DNA of 64,000 nucleotides, taken from Sphingomonas sp. BK235. Lineage in GTDB: Bacteria; Pseudomonadota; Alphaproteobacteria; Sphingomonadales; Sphingomonadaceae. The position numbers and the translations under genes are program-made. The DNA lies in assembly GCF_004345855.1 (NCBI RefSeq), contig NZ_SLXN01000003.1, forward strand, positions 579,662 through 643,661, written 5' to 3'. This document shows positions 52,306-60,402 of the stretch, piece by piece; position 1 is the stretch's first letter, and each line of letters opens with the position of its first letter. Under the pieces are notes generated by a model. The model saw only the letters and a list, made by a program, of their open reading frames with translations, had not been told where the DNA came from and did not search any database.

Positions 52306-53730
52306 ATGGCTACGGCTTTGGATGAGGGCGACGCAGCGAGCGTCAACATGGGCTTCATCGCCGCCATCGTCGCGGTGGCGACGATCGGCGGCTTCATGTT
52401 CGGCTATGATTCGGGCGTGATCAACGGCACCCAGAAGGGGCTGGAGAGCGCGTTCGATCTCGGCAAACTGGGGATCGGCGTCAATGTCGGCGCGATCCTG
52501 ATCGGCTCGTCGATCGGCGCGTTCAGCGCCGGGCGGCTGGCGGACCGGATCGGGCGGCGCAGCGTGATGATGCTGTCGGCGGCGCTGTTCCTGGTCAGCG
52601 CGCTGCTCGCCGGCGCGGCCTCGAGCTCGGCGCTGTTCATCTTCGCGCGCATCATCGGCGGGCTGGGCGTCGGCGCGGCGAGCGTGATCTCGCCGGTCTA
52701 CATCTCCGAGGTGACGCCGGCGGCGGTACGTGGCCGGCTGTCGAGCGTGCAGCAGGTGATGATCATCACCGGCCTGACCGGCGCGTTCGTCGCGAACTTC
52801 GCGCTGGCGCGCTACGCCGGCGGGTCCACCGCCGACTTCTGGTTCGGCTTCGCGGCGTGGCGCTGGATGTTCTGGCTCCAGGCGATCCCCGCCCTTGTCT
52901 ATCTGCTCGCGCTGCTGATCATCCCGGAGAGCCCGCGCTACCTCGTCGCCAAGGGGCACGAGGATCGCGCGCACGCCGTGCTCACCCGGCTGTTCGGCCG
53001 CGCCGAGGCCGACCGCAAGGTCGGCGAGATCCGCGCCAGCCTCGCCGGCGACCATCATCGCCCCAAGCTCTCCGACCTGATCGATCGCGGCTCGGGCAAG
53101 ATCCGCCCGATCGTCTGGGCCGGGATCGGGCTGGCGGTGTTCCAGCAGCTCGTCGGCATCAACGTCGTCTTCTATTACGGCGCGACCTTGTGGGAGGCGG
53201 TCGGCTTCTCCGAGGATTACGCGCTGCAGACCAACATCCTGTCTGGCGTGCTGTCGATCGGCGCGTGCCTGTTCACGATCGTCACCGTCGACAAGATCGG
53301 GCGCAAGCCGCTGCTGCTGGTCGGCTCGGCCGGCATGGCGGTGACGCTGGCGGTGGTCGCCTGGGCCTTCTCCACCGCGGTGACCGACGCGGCGGGCGCG
53401 GTGAGCCTGCCCGGCAACAACGGCGTGATCGCGCTGGTGGCGGCCAATCTGTACGTGATCTTCTTCAACGCCAGCTGGGGCCCGGTAATGTGGGTGATGC
53501 TGGGCGAGATGTTCCCCAACCAGATCCGCGGCTCGGGCCTGGCGGTGTCGGGCTTCGCGCAGTGGATCGCCAATGCCGCGATCTCGGTGAGCTTCCCGGC
53601 GCTGGCGGTGTCACCCGGCCTGGCGGTGACCTATACGGGCTATGCGATCTTCGCGGCGATCTCGTTCTTCTTCGTGCGCGCGATGGTGCATGAGACCCGC
53701 GGGCGCGAGCTCGAGGACATGGTGGGATGA
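52306..53730 (+). CDS. MFS sugar:proton symporter, XylE/GalP type
   Basis: A 474-residue inner-membrane sugar carrier of the sugar porter family. Diagnostic motifs: FGYDSGVINGTQ in helix 1, GRLADRIGRR in loop 2-3, PESPRYLVAKG after helix 6, QQLVGINVVFYYG in helix 7, VDKIGRKPLLLVG in loop 8-9 and a C-terminal HETRGRELEDM in place of PETKG. Twelve helices fit. It most likely imports D-xylose for the operon; other aldoses are possible. ATG 52306 was chosen over a GTG two codons upstream. It is the last gene of xylX-xylB-xylC-transporter. Confidence 0.92.
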   Translation: MATALDEGDAASVNMGFIAAIVAVATIGGFMFGYDSGVINGTQKGLESAFDLGKLGIGVNVGAILIGSSIGAFSAGRLADRIGRRSVMMLSAALFLVSALLAGAASSSALFIFARIIGGLGVGAASVISPVYISEVTPAAVRGRLSSVQQVMIITGLTGAFVANFALARYAGGSTADFWFGFAAWRWMFWLQAIPALVYLLALLIIPESPRYLVAKGHEDRAHAVLTRLFGRAEADRKVGEIRASLAGDHHRPKLSDLIDRGSGKIRPIVWAGIGLAVFQQLVGINVVFYYGATLWEAVGFSEDYALQTNILSGVLSIGACLFTIVTVDKIGRKPLLLVGSAGMAVTLAVVAWAFSTAVTDAAGAVSLPGNNGVIALVAANLYVIFFNASWGPVMWVMLGEMFPNQIRGSGLAVSGFAQWIANAAISVSFPALAVSPGLAVTYTGYAIFAAISFFFVRAMVHETRGRELEDMVG

Positions 53731-53840
53731 GCGAGGCGGCCCCGCCCGTTCGCGGGCGGGGTCGGTGTCTCGGTGACAGCGGCCGGTCGCCTGCGAAGGC
53801 GGCCGGCCGTCGTCATAGGATGTGACGTCGCCCGGCGCCT

Positions 53841-53939
53841 CCCGTCATCCCGGACGTGTTCCGGAATCCACCGTACCGCGCGTCCCCCAGCCTTGAGCCT
53901 GCGGAACAGTGGATCCTGGAACACGTCCGGGATGACGGG
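53841..53939. repeat. Dispersed inverted repeat, copy 3
   Basis: Arms at 53841-53874 and about 53905-53939, separated by 30 bp, complementary apart from a few positions. The left arm runs CCCGTCATCCCGGACGTGTT. It lies in the 277-bp gap between the transporter gene and the convergent LacI gene, and shares its core and its GGAACAGTGGATCC flank with copy 2 at 33555. It may end both transcripts. Confidence 0.88.
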
Positions 53940-54007
53940 AGGAGGAGGTCGAGGTTCGGTTCAGCGACGCCGGAGCCGTGGCAGCACAGGGCTAACGCCT
54001 CGGTCGC

Positions 54008-55102
54008 CTAGGCGGCCCCCGCCTGCGCGCGGCGGGGCGCCGCATTGGGCCGGCGCCGCGGCGCCGCGTCGGATTGGCGCCGGATCAACTGATAGTCCGC
54101 CAGCAGATGCGGATGGTCGAGCCCGGTGTCGCTGGTCTTGCGCGCGCGGATCTCGCGCGCCAGCAGGTCGACCGCGGTGCGTGCCATATCGCTCACCGGC
54201 TGGCGGATCGTCGTCAGCTCGGGCCAGATCGTCGTCGCCAGCGCCGAATCGTCGAAGCCTACCACGGTGAGGTCGCCGGGCACGTCGAACCCACGTCGAT
54301 GTGCGACCGCCACCGTCGCGGCCGCCATGTCGTCATTGGCGGCGAAGATCGCGCTCGGCGCCTCCGCCAGTTCGAGCAACTGCTCCGCGGCGTCGAGCCC
54401 CGAGCGATAGGTGAACCATCCCTCCGCCACCAGCGACTCGTCCGCCGCGAGCGCCATGTCGGCGAGCGCGTCGCGATACCCCGCGAGCCGCTCGGCGCTG
54501 GCGGTCTGGTTGGCCGCGCCGGTGATGAAGCCGATGCGGCGATGGCCGAGCGCGCCGAGGTGGCGTGTCATCTCATAAGCGGCGCGGCGATCGTCGATGC
54601 TGACCGACAGCGCCCATTCCGGCGCGCGCCCGGTCGACACCGCCACCACGGGCACGTCGCGCGCGCGCAGCGCCTCCAGCGCGACCGGTGAATCGCCGAG
54701 CGGGGGCGGCAGCAGCACACCGTCAACGCGGCCGCGCAGCAGATGCTCGATCGCGGCCAGCTCGGTGCCTTCCTCGCATTTCTCGATCACGATGGTGCAG
54801 TTCTGGCGGCTGCCCTGATCGAGGCATCCGACCAGGAACTCGCTGAAATAGAACAGGCTGGTGTTGGTGTGGAGCACGCCGAGGCGGAATTCCTCGCCGC
54901 CCGCCAGCGTCCGCGCCGCCGCGGAGGGCGCGTAATGGAGCGCGGCGATCGCCTCCTGCACCCGGCGCCGCGTCTCGGGACGGACGTTGCTCTCGGCGTT
55001 GATGACCCGGCTCACCGTCATCGGCGACACCCCCGCATGCTGCGCGACGTCGCTGATCGTGGGGGCGTTGCGCTGACGACGCGAGCCGCGGCTTTCCTTC
55101 AT
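54008..55102 (-). CDS. LacI-family regulator, probable xylose/xylan repressor (XylR-like)
   Basis: A 364-residue LacI-type repressor. The N-terminal helix-turn-helix is TISDVAQHAGVSPMTVSRVINAESNVRPETRRRVQEAI, with the hinge helix SAAARTLAGG. The periplasmic-binding-protein-like effector domain follows (RLGVLHTNTSLFYF, DGVLLPPPLG, FAANDDMAAATVAVAHRRGFDVPGDLTVVGFDDS). The C-terminal 35 residues are an unusual Arg/Ala-rich tail. ATG at 55102 follows an AAAGGA site. It sits 58 bp downstream of the alpha-glucuronidase on the same strand and may be co-transcribed with it, between the xyl operon and the xylan genes. It is the only LacI protein seen, so it is the natural ligand-responsive repressor for the three shared palindromes. 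Confidence 0.9.
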   Translation of the reverse strand: MKESRGSRRQRNAPTISDVAQHAGVSPMTVSRVINAESNVRPETRRRVQEAIAALHYAPSAAARTLAGGEEFRLGVLHTNTSLFYFSEFLVGCLDQGSRQNCTIVIEKCEEGTELAAIEHLLRGRVDGVLLPPPLGDSPVALEALRARDVPVVAVSTGRAPEWALSVSIDDRRAAYEMTRHLGALGHRRIGFITGAANQTASAERLAGYRDALADMALAADESLVAEGWFTYRSGLDAAEQLLELAEAPSAIFAANDDMAAATVAVAHRRGFDVPGDLTVVGFDDSALATTIWPELTTIRQPVSDMARTAVDLLAREIRARKTSDTGLDHPHLLADYQLIRRQSDAAPRRRPNAAPRRAQAGAA

Positions 55103-55160
55103 GAAAATCCTTTCGCCACGAACGTTACGGCGGCGACCACCACCGCCGCAAGAGGCGCCG

Positions 55161-57260
55161 TCATTCGGGATGGCCGGGGGCGTGCGGGAAAAGTTGCGCC
55201 TTGTACCAGGCGAGATCGTGCGCGGGCGCGGCGACCCCGGCGGGCAGGGCGCGGCCGTTGACCGACATCCAATAGGCCAGGCTCGCGTCACGCCACCATC
55301 GTGCCTCGCGCTGCTGGATCGCCAGATAGGTCGCGGTCTTGCCCCACCGCTCGGCGTCGACGCGGTCGCGCAGCGCGTCCCAGCTCGCGCGCATCGTCCC
55401 GACCGCGGCCACGCCGCGGTCGTAATGCGCCACCAGCTCCTCCCATAGGGTCTTGCCCGAGGCCATGCGGCGATCCCAGCCGACATGATGGAACCACAGG
55501 AGCTCGCGCTCCGGCGTGGTGGCGGGATCGGCGAGCCGCTTCGCCAGCGCGGGCGCATATTGCGCGACCGCGTCGCTGCCCGAGCGCGTCCGGTCGAAGC
55601 CGATGCCGCCGCGGTCGGCGCGGTGGTAATAGACCGGGTTCCATTCGGGCCGCTTGAGGTCGCTCACCCACGGCCCCGGTCCGTAATGATGCCCCGTCGC
55701 CATGACGTGCGCGAGCCCCAGCGCGCCGGTGTAATCGACCACCGCCTCGCGCGAGGCCATCATCATCCGCACCACGGGATCGACGACGCCCGGGTCGGTG
55801 CCGAACGTCTGTTGCGCCCATTCGCGCGCGACCGGCTCGGCGCCGAGCGTGGGATCCCAGGCGAGCCGGCCGAAGGCGTACCAATTGGCCTGGTTGAAGG
55901 TAGAGCCCGACCAGTCGCGGTCGCGTCCGATATTGGCGACCCCCGCCATGCCGCTGAGCGCGTGATGCTCGGCCGCGCCGTCGACCACGTCGGCGACCGT
56001 CTCGGCACCGCGCCCGGTACGCGCGGCGAGCGTCTCGGTGAAGAGCGGGCCCAGATAGGCGAGGTGGGTCGCGAAACCGAGATATTCCTTGGTGATCTGG
56101 AATTCCATCAGCAGCGGCGTCTTGGGCATCGCGCCGAACAGCGGATGGAAAGGCTCGCGCGGCTGGAAGTCGATCGCGCCGTTCTTCACCTGCACCAGCA
56201 CATTGTCGGCGAACGTGCCGTCGAGCGGCTTGAACTCGCTATAGGCCTGTTTGGCGCGGTCCTCCGGATCGGTGTCGGCGTAGACGAAGGCGCGCCACAT
56301 CACGATCCCGCCATGCGGGCGCACCGCGGCGGCGAGCATGTTGGCGCCATCGGCATGGGTCGCGCCATAGTCGCGCGGTCCGGGCTGGCCCTCGCTGTTG
56401 GCCTTGACCAGGAAGCCGCCGAAATCCGGGACGGCGCGGTAGATCTCGTCCGCCTTGGTCTTCCACCATGCCGCGACCGCGGGGTCGCGCGGGTCCGCGG
56501 TCTTGAGACCGCCCAGCTCGATCGGCGCGGAGAAGCGCGCCGACAGATAGACCTTGATCCCCCAGGGGCGGAACACGTCGGCGAGCGCGGCCGCCTTGGC
56601 GATGTAGCGCGGCGTCAGGCTGTCGGCCTTGGCGTTGACGTTGTTGAGGACGGTGCCGTTGATCCCGAGCGAGGCGTTGGCGCGGGCATAGTCGGTGTAG
56701 CGCGGGTCCTTGAAGTCGGGCAGCGTCCACCAGTCCCACAGCGACTGGCCGGCGTAACCGCGCTCGACGCTGCCATCGAGATTGTCCCAATGGTTGAGCA
56801 CGCGCAATTTGACGCGCGGGCTGGAGGCGAGCGCGAGCCGGGTGGCGTCCGCCCCGGTCGCGAGCTGGCGCAGCAGGGCGAAGCTGCCGTAGAGCACGCC
56901 GCGGTCGCTGTTGCCGGTGACGAGCAATGTCTCGCGCTGGCCGAGCCGGACGCGACGGATCAGATAGCCTTCGTCCCCGAGCGATGCGGTGGGGAGGCGA
57001 AGCGCCGCCACTTGCGGGTCCGCCGCCAGCGCGAGCGTGACGTCGGCGATGCCGGCGGGGAGCGAGCGGGTCAGCTCCTCCGCGGCGAGGCGGAGCGTCG
57101 CGGTCTCGTCGCGCACGGTGACCCGCGCGCTCGGACCGACCGGCGCTTCGCCGCGCAGCCACAGCCGGTAACCGTCGTCGGCGCGCGCCGGGGACGCCGC
57201 GGCCATGACGAGCGCCAGCGTCGCGGCGATCGTTCCCCTCCACCTGCCGTGGCCTGTCAT
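55161..57260 (-). CDS. aguA: Alpha-glucuronidase, glycoside hydrolase family 67
   Basis: Removes (4-O-methyl-)D-glucuronic acid from the non-reducing end of glucuronoxylan oligosaccharides. The 699-residue protein has a signal peptide (IAATLALVMAAASPARA). The GH67 N-terminal domain ends near residue 150. The barrel has LRVLNHWDNLDGSVERGYAG, the general acid Glu in LVKANSEGQPGPRDYG, the paired bases Asp in VKNGAIDFQPREP and Glu in LLMEFQITKEYLGF. The C-terminal dimer domain follows. Export suggests periplasmic action on imported oligosaccharides. The start at 57260 has GGAGAGG just upstream; Met codons further upstream are possible. A LacI operator lies 52 bp upstream. Confidence 0.95.
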   Translation of the reverse strand: MTGHGRWRGTIAATLALVMAAASPARADDGYRLWLRGEAPVGPSARVTVRDETATLRLAAEELTRSLPAGIADVTLALAADPQVAALRLPTASLGDEGYLIRRVRLGQRETLLVTGNSDRGVLYGSFALLRQLATGADATRLALASSPRVKLRVLNHWDNLDGSVERGYAGQSLWDWWTLPDFKDPRYTDYARANASLGINGTVLNNVNAKADSLTPRYIAKAAALADVFRPWGIKVYLSARFSAPIELGGLKTADPRDPAVAAWWKTKADEIYRAVPDFGGFLVKANSEGQPGPRDYGATHADGANMLAAAVRPHGGIVMWRAFVYADTDPEDRAKQAYSEFKPLDGTFADNVLVQVKNGAIDFQPREPFHPLFGAMPKTPLLMEFQITKEYLGFATHLAYLGPLFTETLAARTGRGAETVADVVDGAAEHHALSGMAGVANIGRDRDWSGSTFNQANWYAFGRLAWDPTLGAEPVAREWAQQTFGTDPGVVDPVVRMMMASREAVVDYTGALGLAHVMATGHHYGPGPWVSDLKRPEWNPVYYHRADRGGIGFDRTRSGSDAVAQYAPALAKRLADPATTPERELLWFHHVGWDRRMASGKTLWEELVAHYDRGVAAVGTMRASWDALRDRVDAERWGKTATYLAIQQREARWWRDASLAYWMSVNGRALPAGVAAPAHDLAWYKAQLFPHAPGHPE

Positions 57261-57286
57261 GTGCCTCTCCATGTCGTCATACGGCA

Positions 57287-57326
57287 TTGACATCGCCGCC
57301 TTGTCTCGACCATGTTACCGCTATCA
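57287..57326 (+). promoter_or_regulatory. Candidate promoter and LacI-type operator between aguA and manD
   Basis: TTGACA at 57287-57292 and, 20 bp later, TGTTACCGCTATCA at 57313-57326. Read on the other strand the palindrome is TGATAGCGGTAACA, one base from the site at 62277. The -35 / operator geometry is close to that of the xylX promoter. The site lies 52 bp from the aguA start, so it could serve both directions. Between it and manD are about 250 bp holding a small ORF. Confidence 0.6.
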
Positions 57327-57386
57327 GCCGAATAGGCAAGCCGTCGCGACCAGACGACGGCGGCGCGGCACAGGAGAGAGACCCGC

Positions 57387-57563
57387 GTGATCGACGATCC
57401 CGCCACGATCCACCCTCATGGGCCGCGCGCCTCTGCCGGTCGGTGCCGCATGAGCGGGGCACCCGGCGTCGCACTTCCCACCACCGCGACCCGGCTGCCC
57501 CTCGACGCGCGCACGCGCTTCTCCGATACCGTCCTGCCGGTCGTTGCCCGAGCGACCGCCTGA
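57387..57563 (+). CDS. Small ORF, 58 residues, upstream of manD
   Basis: A GTG preceded by GGAGAGAG at a 6-base spacing opens a 58-codon frame ([20 protein letters not shown] ... [12 protein letters not shown]). It ends 16 bp before the manD ATG, and its stop overlaps the GAGGAG site of manD, so translation could be coupled. No family is recognised and there is no signal peptide. The strong ribosome-binding site is better than that of manD itself. It might be a leader peptide or a small protein. Confidence 0.4.
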   Translation: MIDDPATIHPHGPRASAGRCRMSGAPGVALPTTATRLPLDARTRFSDTVLPVVARATA

Positions 57564-57579
57564 GGAGCCGCCCCCGCTT

Positions 57580-58791
57580 ATGCCCAAGATCGTCGACGCC
57601 CGCGTCATCATCACCTCACCGGGGCGTAACTTCGTCACGCTCAAGATCAGCTGCGACGACGGCACCACCGGCGTGGGTGACGCGACGCTCAACGGGCGCG
57701 AGCTGGCGGTGGCGAGCTATCTGACCGATCATGTCATCCCCTGTCTGATCGGTCGCGACGCGCACCGCATCGAGGATCTGTGGCAGTTCCTGTACAAGGG
57801 CGCCTATTGGCGGCGCGGTCCGGTGACGATGAGCGCGATCGCCGCGGTCGACGTGGCGTTGTGGGATATCAAGGGCAAGATCGCGGGCCTGCCGCTCTAT
57901 CAGCTGCTCGGTGGCGCGAGCCGCGAGGCCTGCCTCGTCTATTGCCACGCCAACGGCACCACGATCGAGGACACGATCGCCACCGCGCTGGCGCATCGCG
58001 ACCAGGGCTATCGCGCGATCCGGCTGCAATGCGGCGTCCCCGGGCTGGCCTCCACTTATGGTGTCGCCAAGCCGGGGCAACGCTACGAACCCGCCGACGC
58101 CGACCTGCCGAGCGAATCGGTCTGGTCGACCGAGCGTTACCTGCGCGTCGTCCCCGACCTGTTCGCCGCGGCGCGCGAGGCGTTGGGGCCGGACATCCAT
58201 CTGCTCCACGACGTGCATCACCGCCTGACCCCGATCGAGGCGGGGCGGCTCGGGCGCGATCTCGAGCCTTACCGTCCCTTCTGGATCGAGGACCCGACCC
58301 CCGCCGAGCAGCAGGAAGGCTTCCGCCTGATCCGGCAGCACACCACCACGCCGATCGCGGTGGGTGAGGTGTTCAACTCGATCTGGGACTGCAAGACGCT
58401 GATCGAGCAGCAGTTGATCGATTATGTCCGCGCCACGATCGTCCACGCCGGCGGCATCACGCACCTGCGCCGCATCGCCGCGCTGGCCGATCTGTATCAG
58501 GTGCGCACCGGGTGCCACGGCGCCACCGATCTGTCGCCGGTGACGATGGCGGCGGCGCTGCACTTCGGCCTGTCGGTGCCGAACTTCGGCGTTCAGGAGC
58601 ATATGCCGCACACCGCCGAGACCGACGCGGTCTTCCCGCACGCCTATCGCTTCGAGGATGGCCGCATGCATCCGGGCGAGGCGCCGGGGCTGGGCGTCGA
58701 CATCGACGAGGAACTGGCGGCGGGCTACGATTACAAGCGTGCCTATCTGCCGGTGAACCGGCTCGAGGACGGCACGCTGTGGAGCTGGTGA
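57580..58791 (+). CDS. manD: D-mannonate dehydratase, enolase superfamily (ManD/RspA)
   Basis: Dehydrates D-mannonate to 2-keto-3-deoxy-D-gluconate, the hexuronate branch that would handle glucuronate released by AguA. The 403-residue protein matches the Novosphingobium aromaticivorans ManD pattern as I recall it: [31 protein letters not shown], the catalytic Tyr loop [10 protein letters not shown], metal ligands in [19 protein letters not shown] and [11 protein letters not shown], then [17 protein letters not shown] and the C-terminal [10 protein letters not shown]. The start at 57580 was chosen because homologues begin MK(I/V)[18 protein letters not shown]. The enolase-superfamily ManD type is unlike UxuA. 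Confidence 0.94.
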   Translation: MPKIVDARVIITSPGRNFVTLKISCDDGTTGVGDATLNGRELAVASYLTDHVIPCLIGRDAHRIEDLWQFLYKGAYWRRGPVTMSAIAAVDVALWDIKGKIAGLPLYQLLGGASREACLVYCHANGTTIEDTIATALAHRDQGYRAIRLQCGVPGLASTYGVAKPGQRYEPADADLPSESVWSTERYLRVVPDLFAAAREALGPDIHLLHDVHHRLTPIEAGRLGRDLEPYRPFWIEDPTPAEQQEGFRLIRQHTTTPIAVGEVFNSIWDCKTLIEQQLIDYVRATIVHAGGITHLRRIAALADLYQVRTGCHGATDLSPVTMAAALHFGLSVPNFGVQEHMPHTAETDAVFPHAYRFEDGRMHPGEAPGLGVDIDEELAAGYDYKRAYLPVNRLEDGTLWSW

Positions 58792-58862
58792 GGGTGCGTC
58801 GTTCGACCGTCATCCCGGCGAGCGCGGGACCTTCGCGAACGTCGCGCGACGCTCTTCATCTT

Positions 58863-58960
58863 CCGTCATCGCGGACCTGTTCCGGGATCCACGTCACGGC
58901 GAAAACAGCGCGCCGTTGGTTTGCGGCACGGTGGATCCCGGAACAAGTCCGGGATGACGG
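58863..58960. repeat. Dispersed inverted repeat, copy 4
   Basis: Arms at 58863-58892 and 58931-58960 with a 38-bp centre, nearly complementary. The left arm starts CCGTCATCGCGGACCTGTTC; the right arm carries GGAACAAGTCCGGGATGACG. It lies between manD and the MFS gene, within a plus-strand operon candidate. A partial half copy (CCGTCATCCCGGCGAGCGCG) sits just before it at about 58808. Internal placement means it may weaken read-through into the carrier gene. Confidence 0.88.
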
Positions 58961-59083
58961 AAGGTTTGGCAAAGGCCTCGCGGCGGCCAGGGTCCATGGT
59001 TCTGCAGGAGCCGGACGTGTCGCTCTGGCGACGGGCCGGAGCCGCGCGTCCGTCGGGGTGACGACGGAACAAGGAACCTCGGC

Positions 59084-60400
59084 ATGAGCGACATCACCGA
59101 GGCTGCCAAAGCGGCGCCCGAGACCGCGGCGCGGGCGGTGGCACGGCCGCGCGGGCGGGTGCGCTGGCTGATCTGCGCGTTGCTCTTCGCCGCGGTGGTG
59201 CTGTCCTACATCGACCGTCTGGTGCTGGGCGTGCTCAAGCCGCAGCTCGCCGCGCTCTACGGCTGGACCAACACCGGCTACGGTGACGTCACCGGCTATT
59301 TCCAGGTCTTCTACGGGATCGGCTTCCTGCTGTTCGGCTGGCTGATCGACCGGCTCGGCCCCAAGCTCGGCTATCTGCTCGCGATGGGCAGCTGGACGGT
59401 GGGCCATTTCGCGCAGACGCTCGTCACCTCGACCACGGGATTCGTCGTCGCGCGCATCCCGCTCGCCTTCGGGGAGGCGGGCACCTATCCCTCGGCGCTC
59501 GCCGCGGCGTCGCAATGGTTCCCCAAGAAGGAACGCGCGCTCGCGATCGGCATCTTCAACGCCGGCGCCAATGTCGGCGCGATCGTCACCCCGCTGCTGG
59601 TCGGCTTCCTGGTGGCGGGGCTGGCGCTCGACTGGCGCTGGGCGTTCATCGTCACCGGGCTGTTCAACCTGGTCTGGCTGTTCGCCTGGTGGCGCTTCTA
59701 CCACAAGCCGGGCGATCACCCGCGGCTCTCCGCCGAGGAGCGCGGCTGGATCGAGGCCGAGCCCGCGGTCGACAGCGGCCGCGCGGGCTTCCTCACCGTG
59801 CTGCGACGGCGCGAGGCCTGGGCCTATATGGCGGGTCGCTTCCTGATCGACCCGGTCTGGTGGACCTTCCTGTTCTGGCTGCCCGACTTCTTCAACAAGC
59901 AATATGGCTACGACCTCAAGAGCTTCGGCCCGCCGCTGGTGGCGATCTACATCCTCGCCGATGTCGGGGCGATCGCGGGCGGCTGGTATTCGTCGCACCT
60001 GTTGCGCCGCGGGGTCGAGGCCGGCCGCGCGCGCAAGCGTGCCATGTTCGCCTGCGCCTTGTTCGCGCTGCCGGTCATGTTCGCGGCGGACGCGAGCAGC
60101 ATCTGGTGGGCGGTGCTCGCGATCGGGCTCGCCTGCGCGGCGCATCAGGGCTTCTCCACCAACCTGTTCGCGCTGCCGGGTGACCTGTTCCCGCGCTATG
60201 CGCAGGGCACGTTGATCGGACTGGGCGGCTTCGCGGGTGCGGTGGGCGGGTTCATCGCCTCCAAGTCGCTCGGGGTGCTGCTCGACACGGTCGGCAGCTA
60301 CGGACCCTTCTTCGTCGCGTGCGGCGTCGCCTATTTGGTCGCGCTGCTCGTCTTCCACCTGCTCAACCCGCGCTATCGCGCGGTGACCCTGTCGGAGTGA
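59084..60400 (+). CDS. MFS transporter, hexuronate/anion:cation symporter (ExuT-like)
   Basis: A 438-residue, twelve-helix carrier of the ACS family of the MFS. It opens with RVRWLICALLFAAVVLSYIDRLVLGVLKPQL, a helix-1 signature of ExuT/GudP-type carriers. Other family features are LLFGWLIDRLGPKLGYLLAM (motif A), GEAGTYPSALAAASQWFPKKERALAIGIFNAGANVGA and WWTFLFWLPDFFNKQYG. Between manD and the GH35 gene it most plausibly imports glucuronate or an aldotetraouronic acid. An AAGGAA site precedes the ATG. Its stop lies 2 bp before the GH35 ATG. Confidence 0.88.
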   Translation: MSDITEAAKAAPETAARAVARPRGRVRWLICALLFAAVVLSYIDRLVLGVLKPQLAALYGWTNTGYGDVTGYFQVFYGIGFLLFGWLIDRLGPKLGYLLAMGSWTVGHFAQTLVTSTTGFVVARIPLAFGEAGTYPSALAAASQWFPKKERALAIGIFNAGANVGAIVTPLLVGFLVAGLALDWRWAFIVTGLFNLVWLFAWWRFYHKPGDHPRLSAEERGWIEAEPAVDSGRAGFLTVLRRREAWAYMAGRFLIDPVWWTFLFWLPDFFNKQYGYDLKSFGPPLVAIYILADVGAIAGGWYSSHLLRRGVEAGRARKRAMFACALFALPVMFAADASSIWWAVLAIGLACAAHQGFSTNLFALPGDLFPRYAQGTLIGLGGFAGAVGGFIASKSLGVLLDTVGSYGPFFVACGVAYLVALLVFHLLNPRYRAVTLSE

Positions 60401-60402
60401 CC

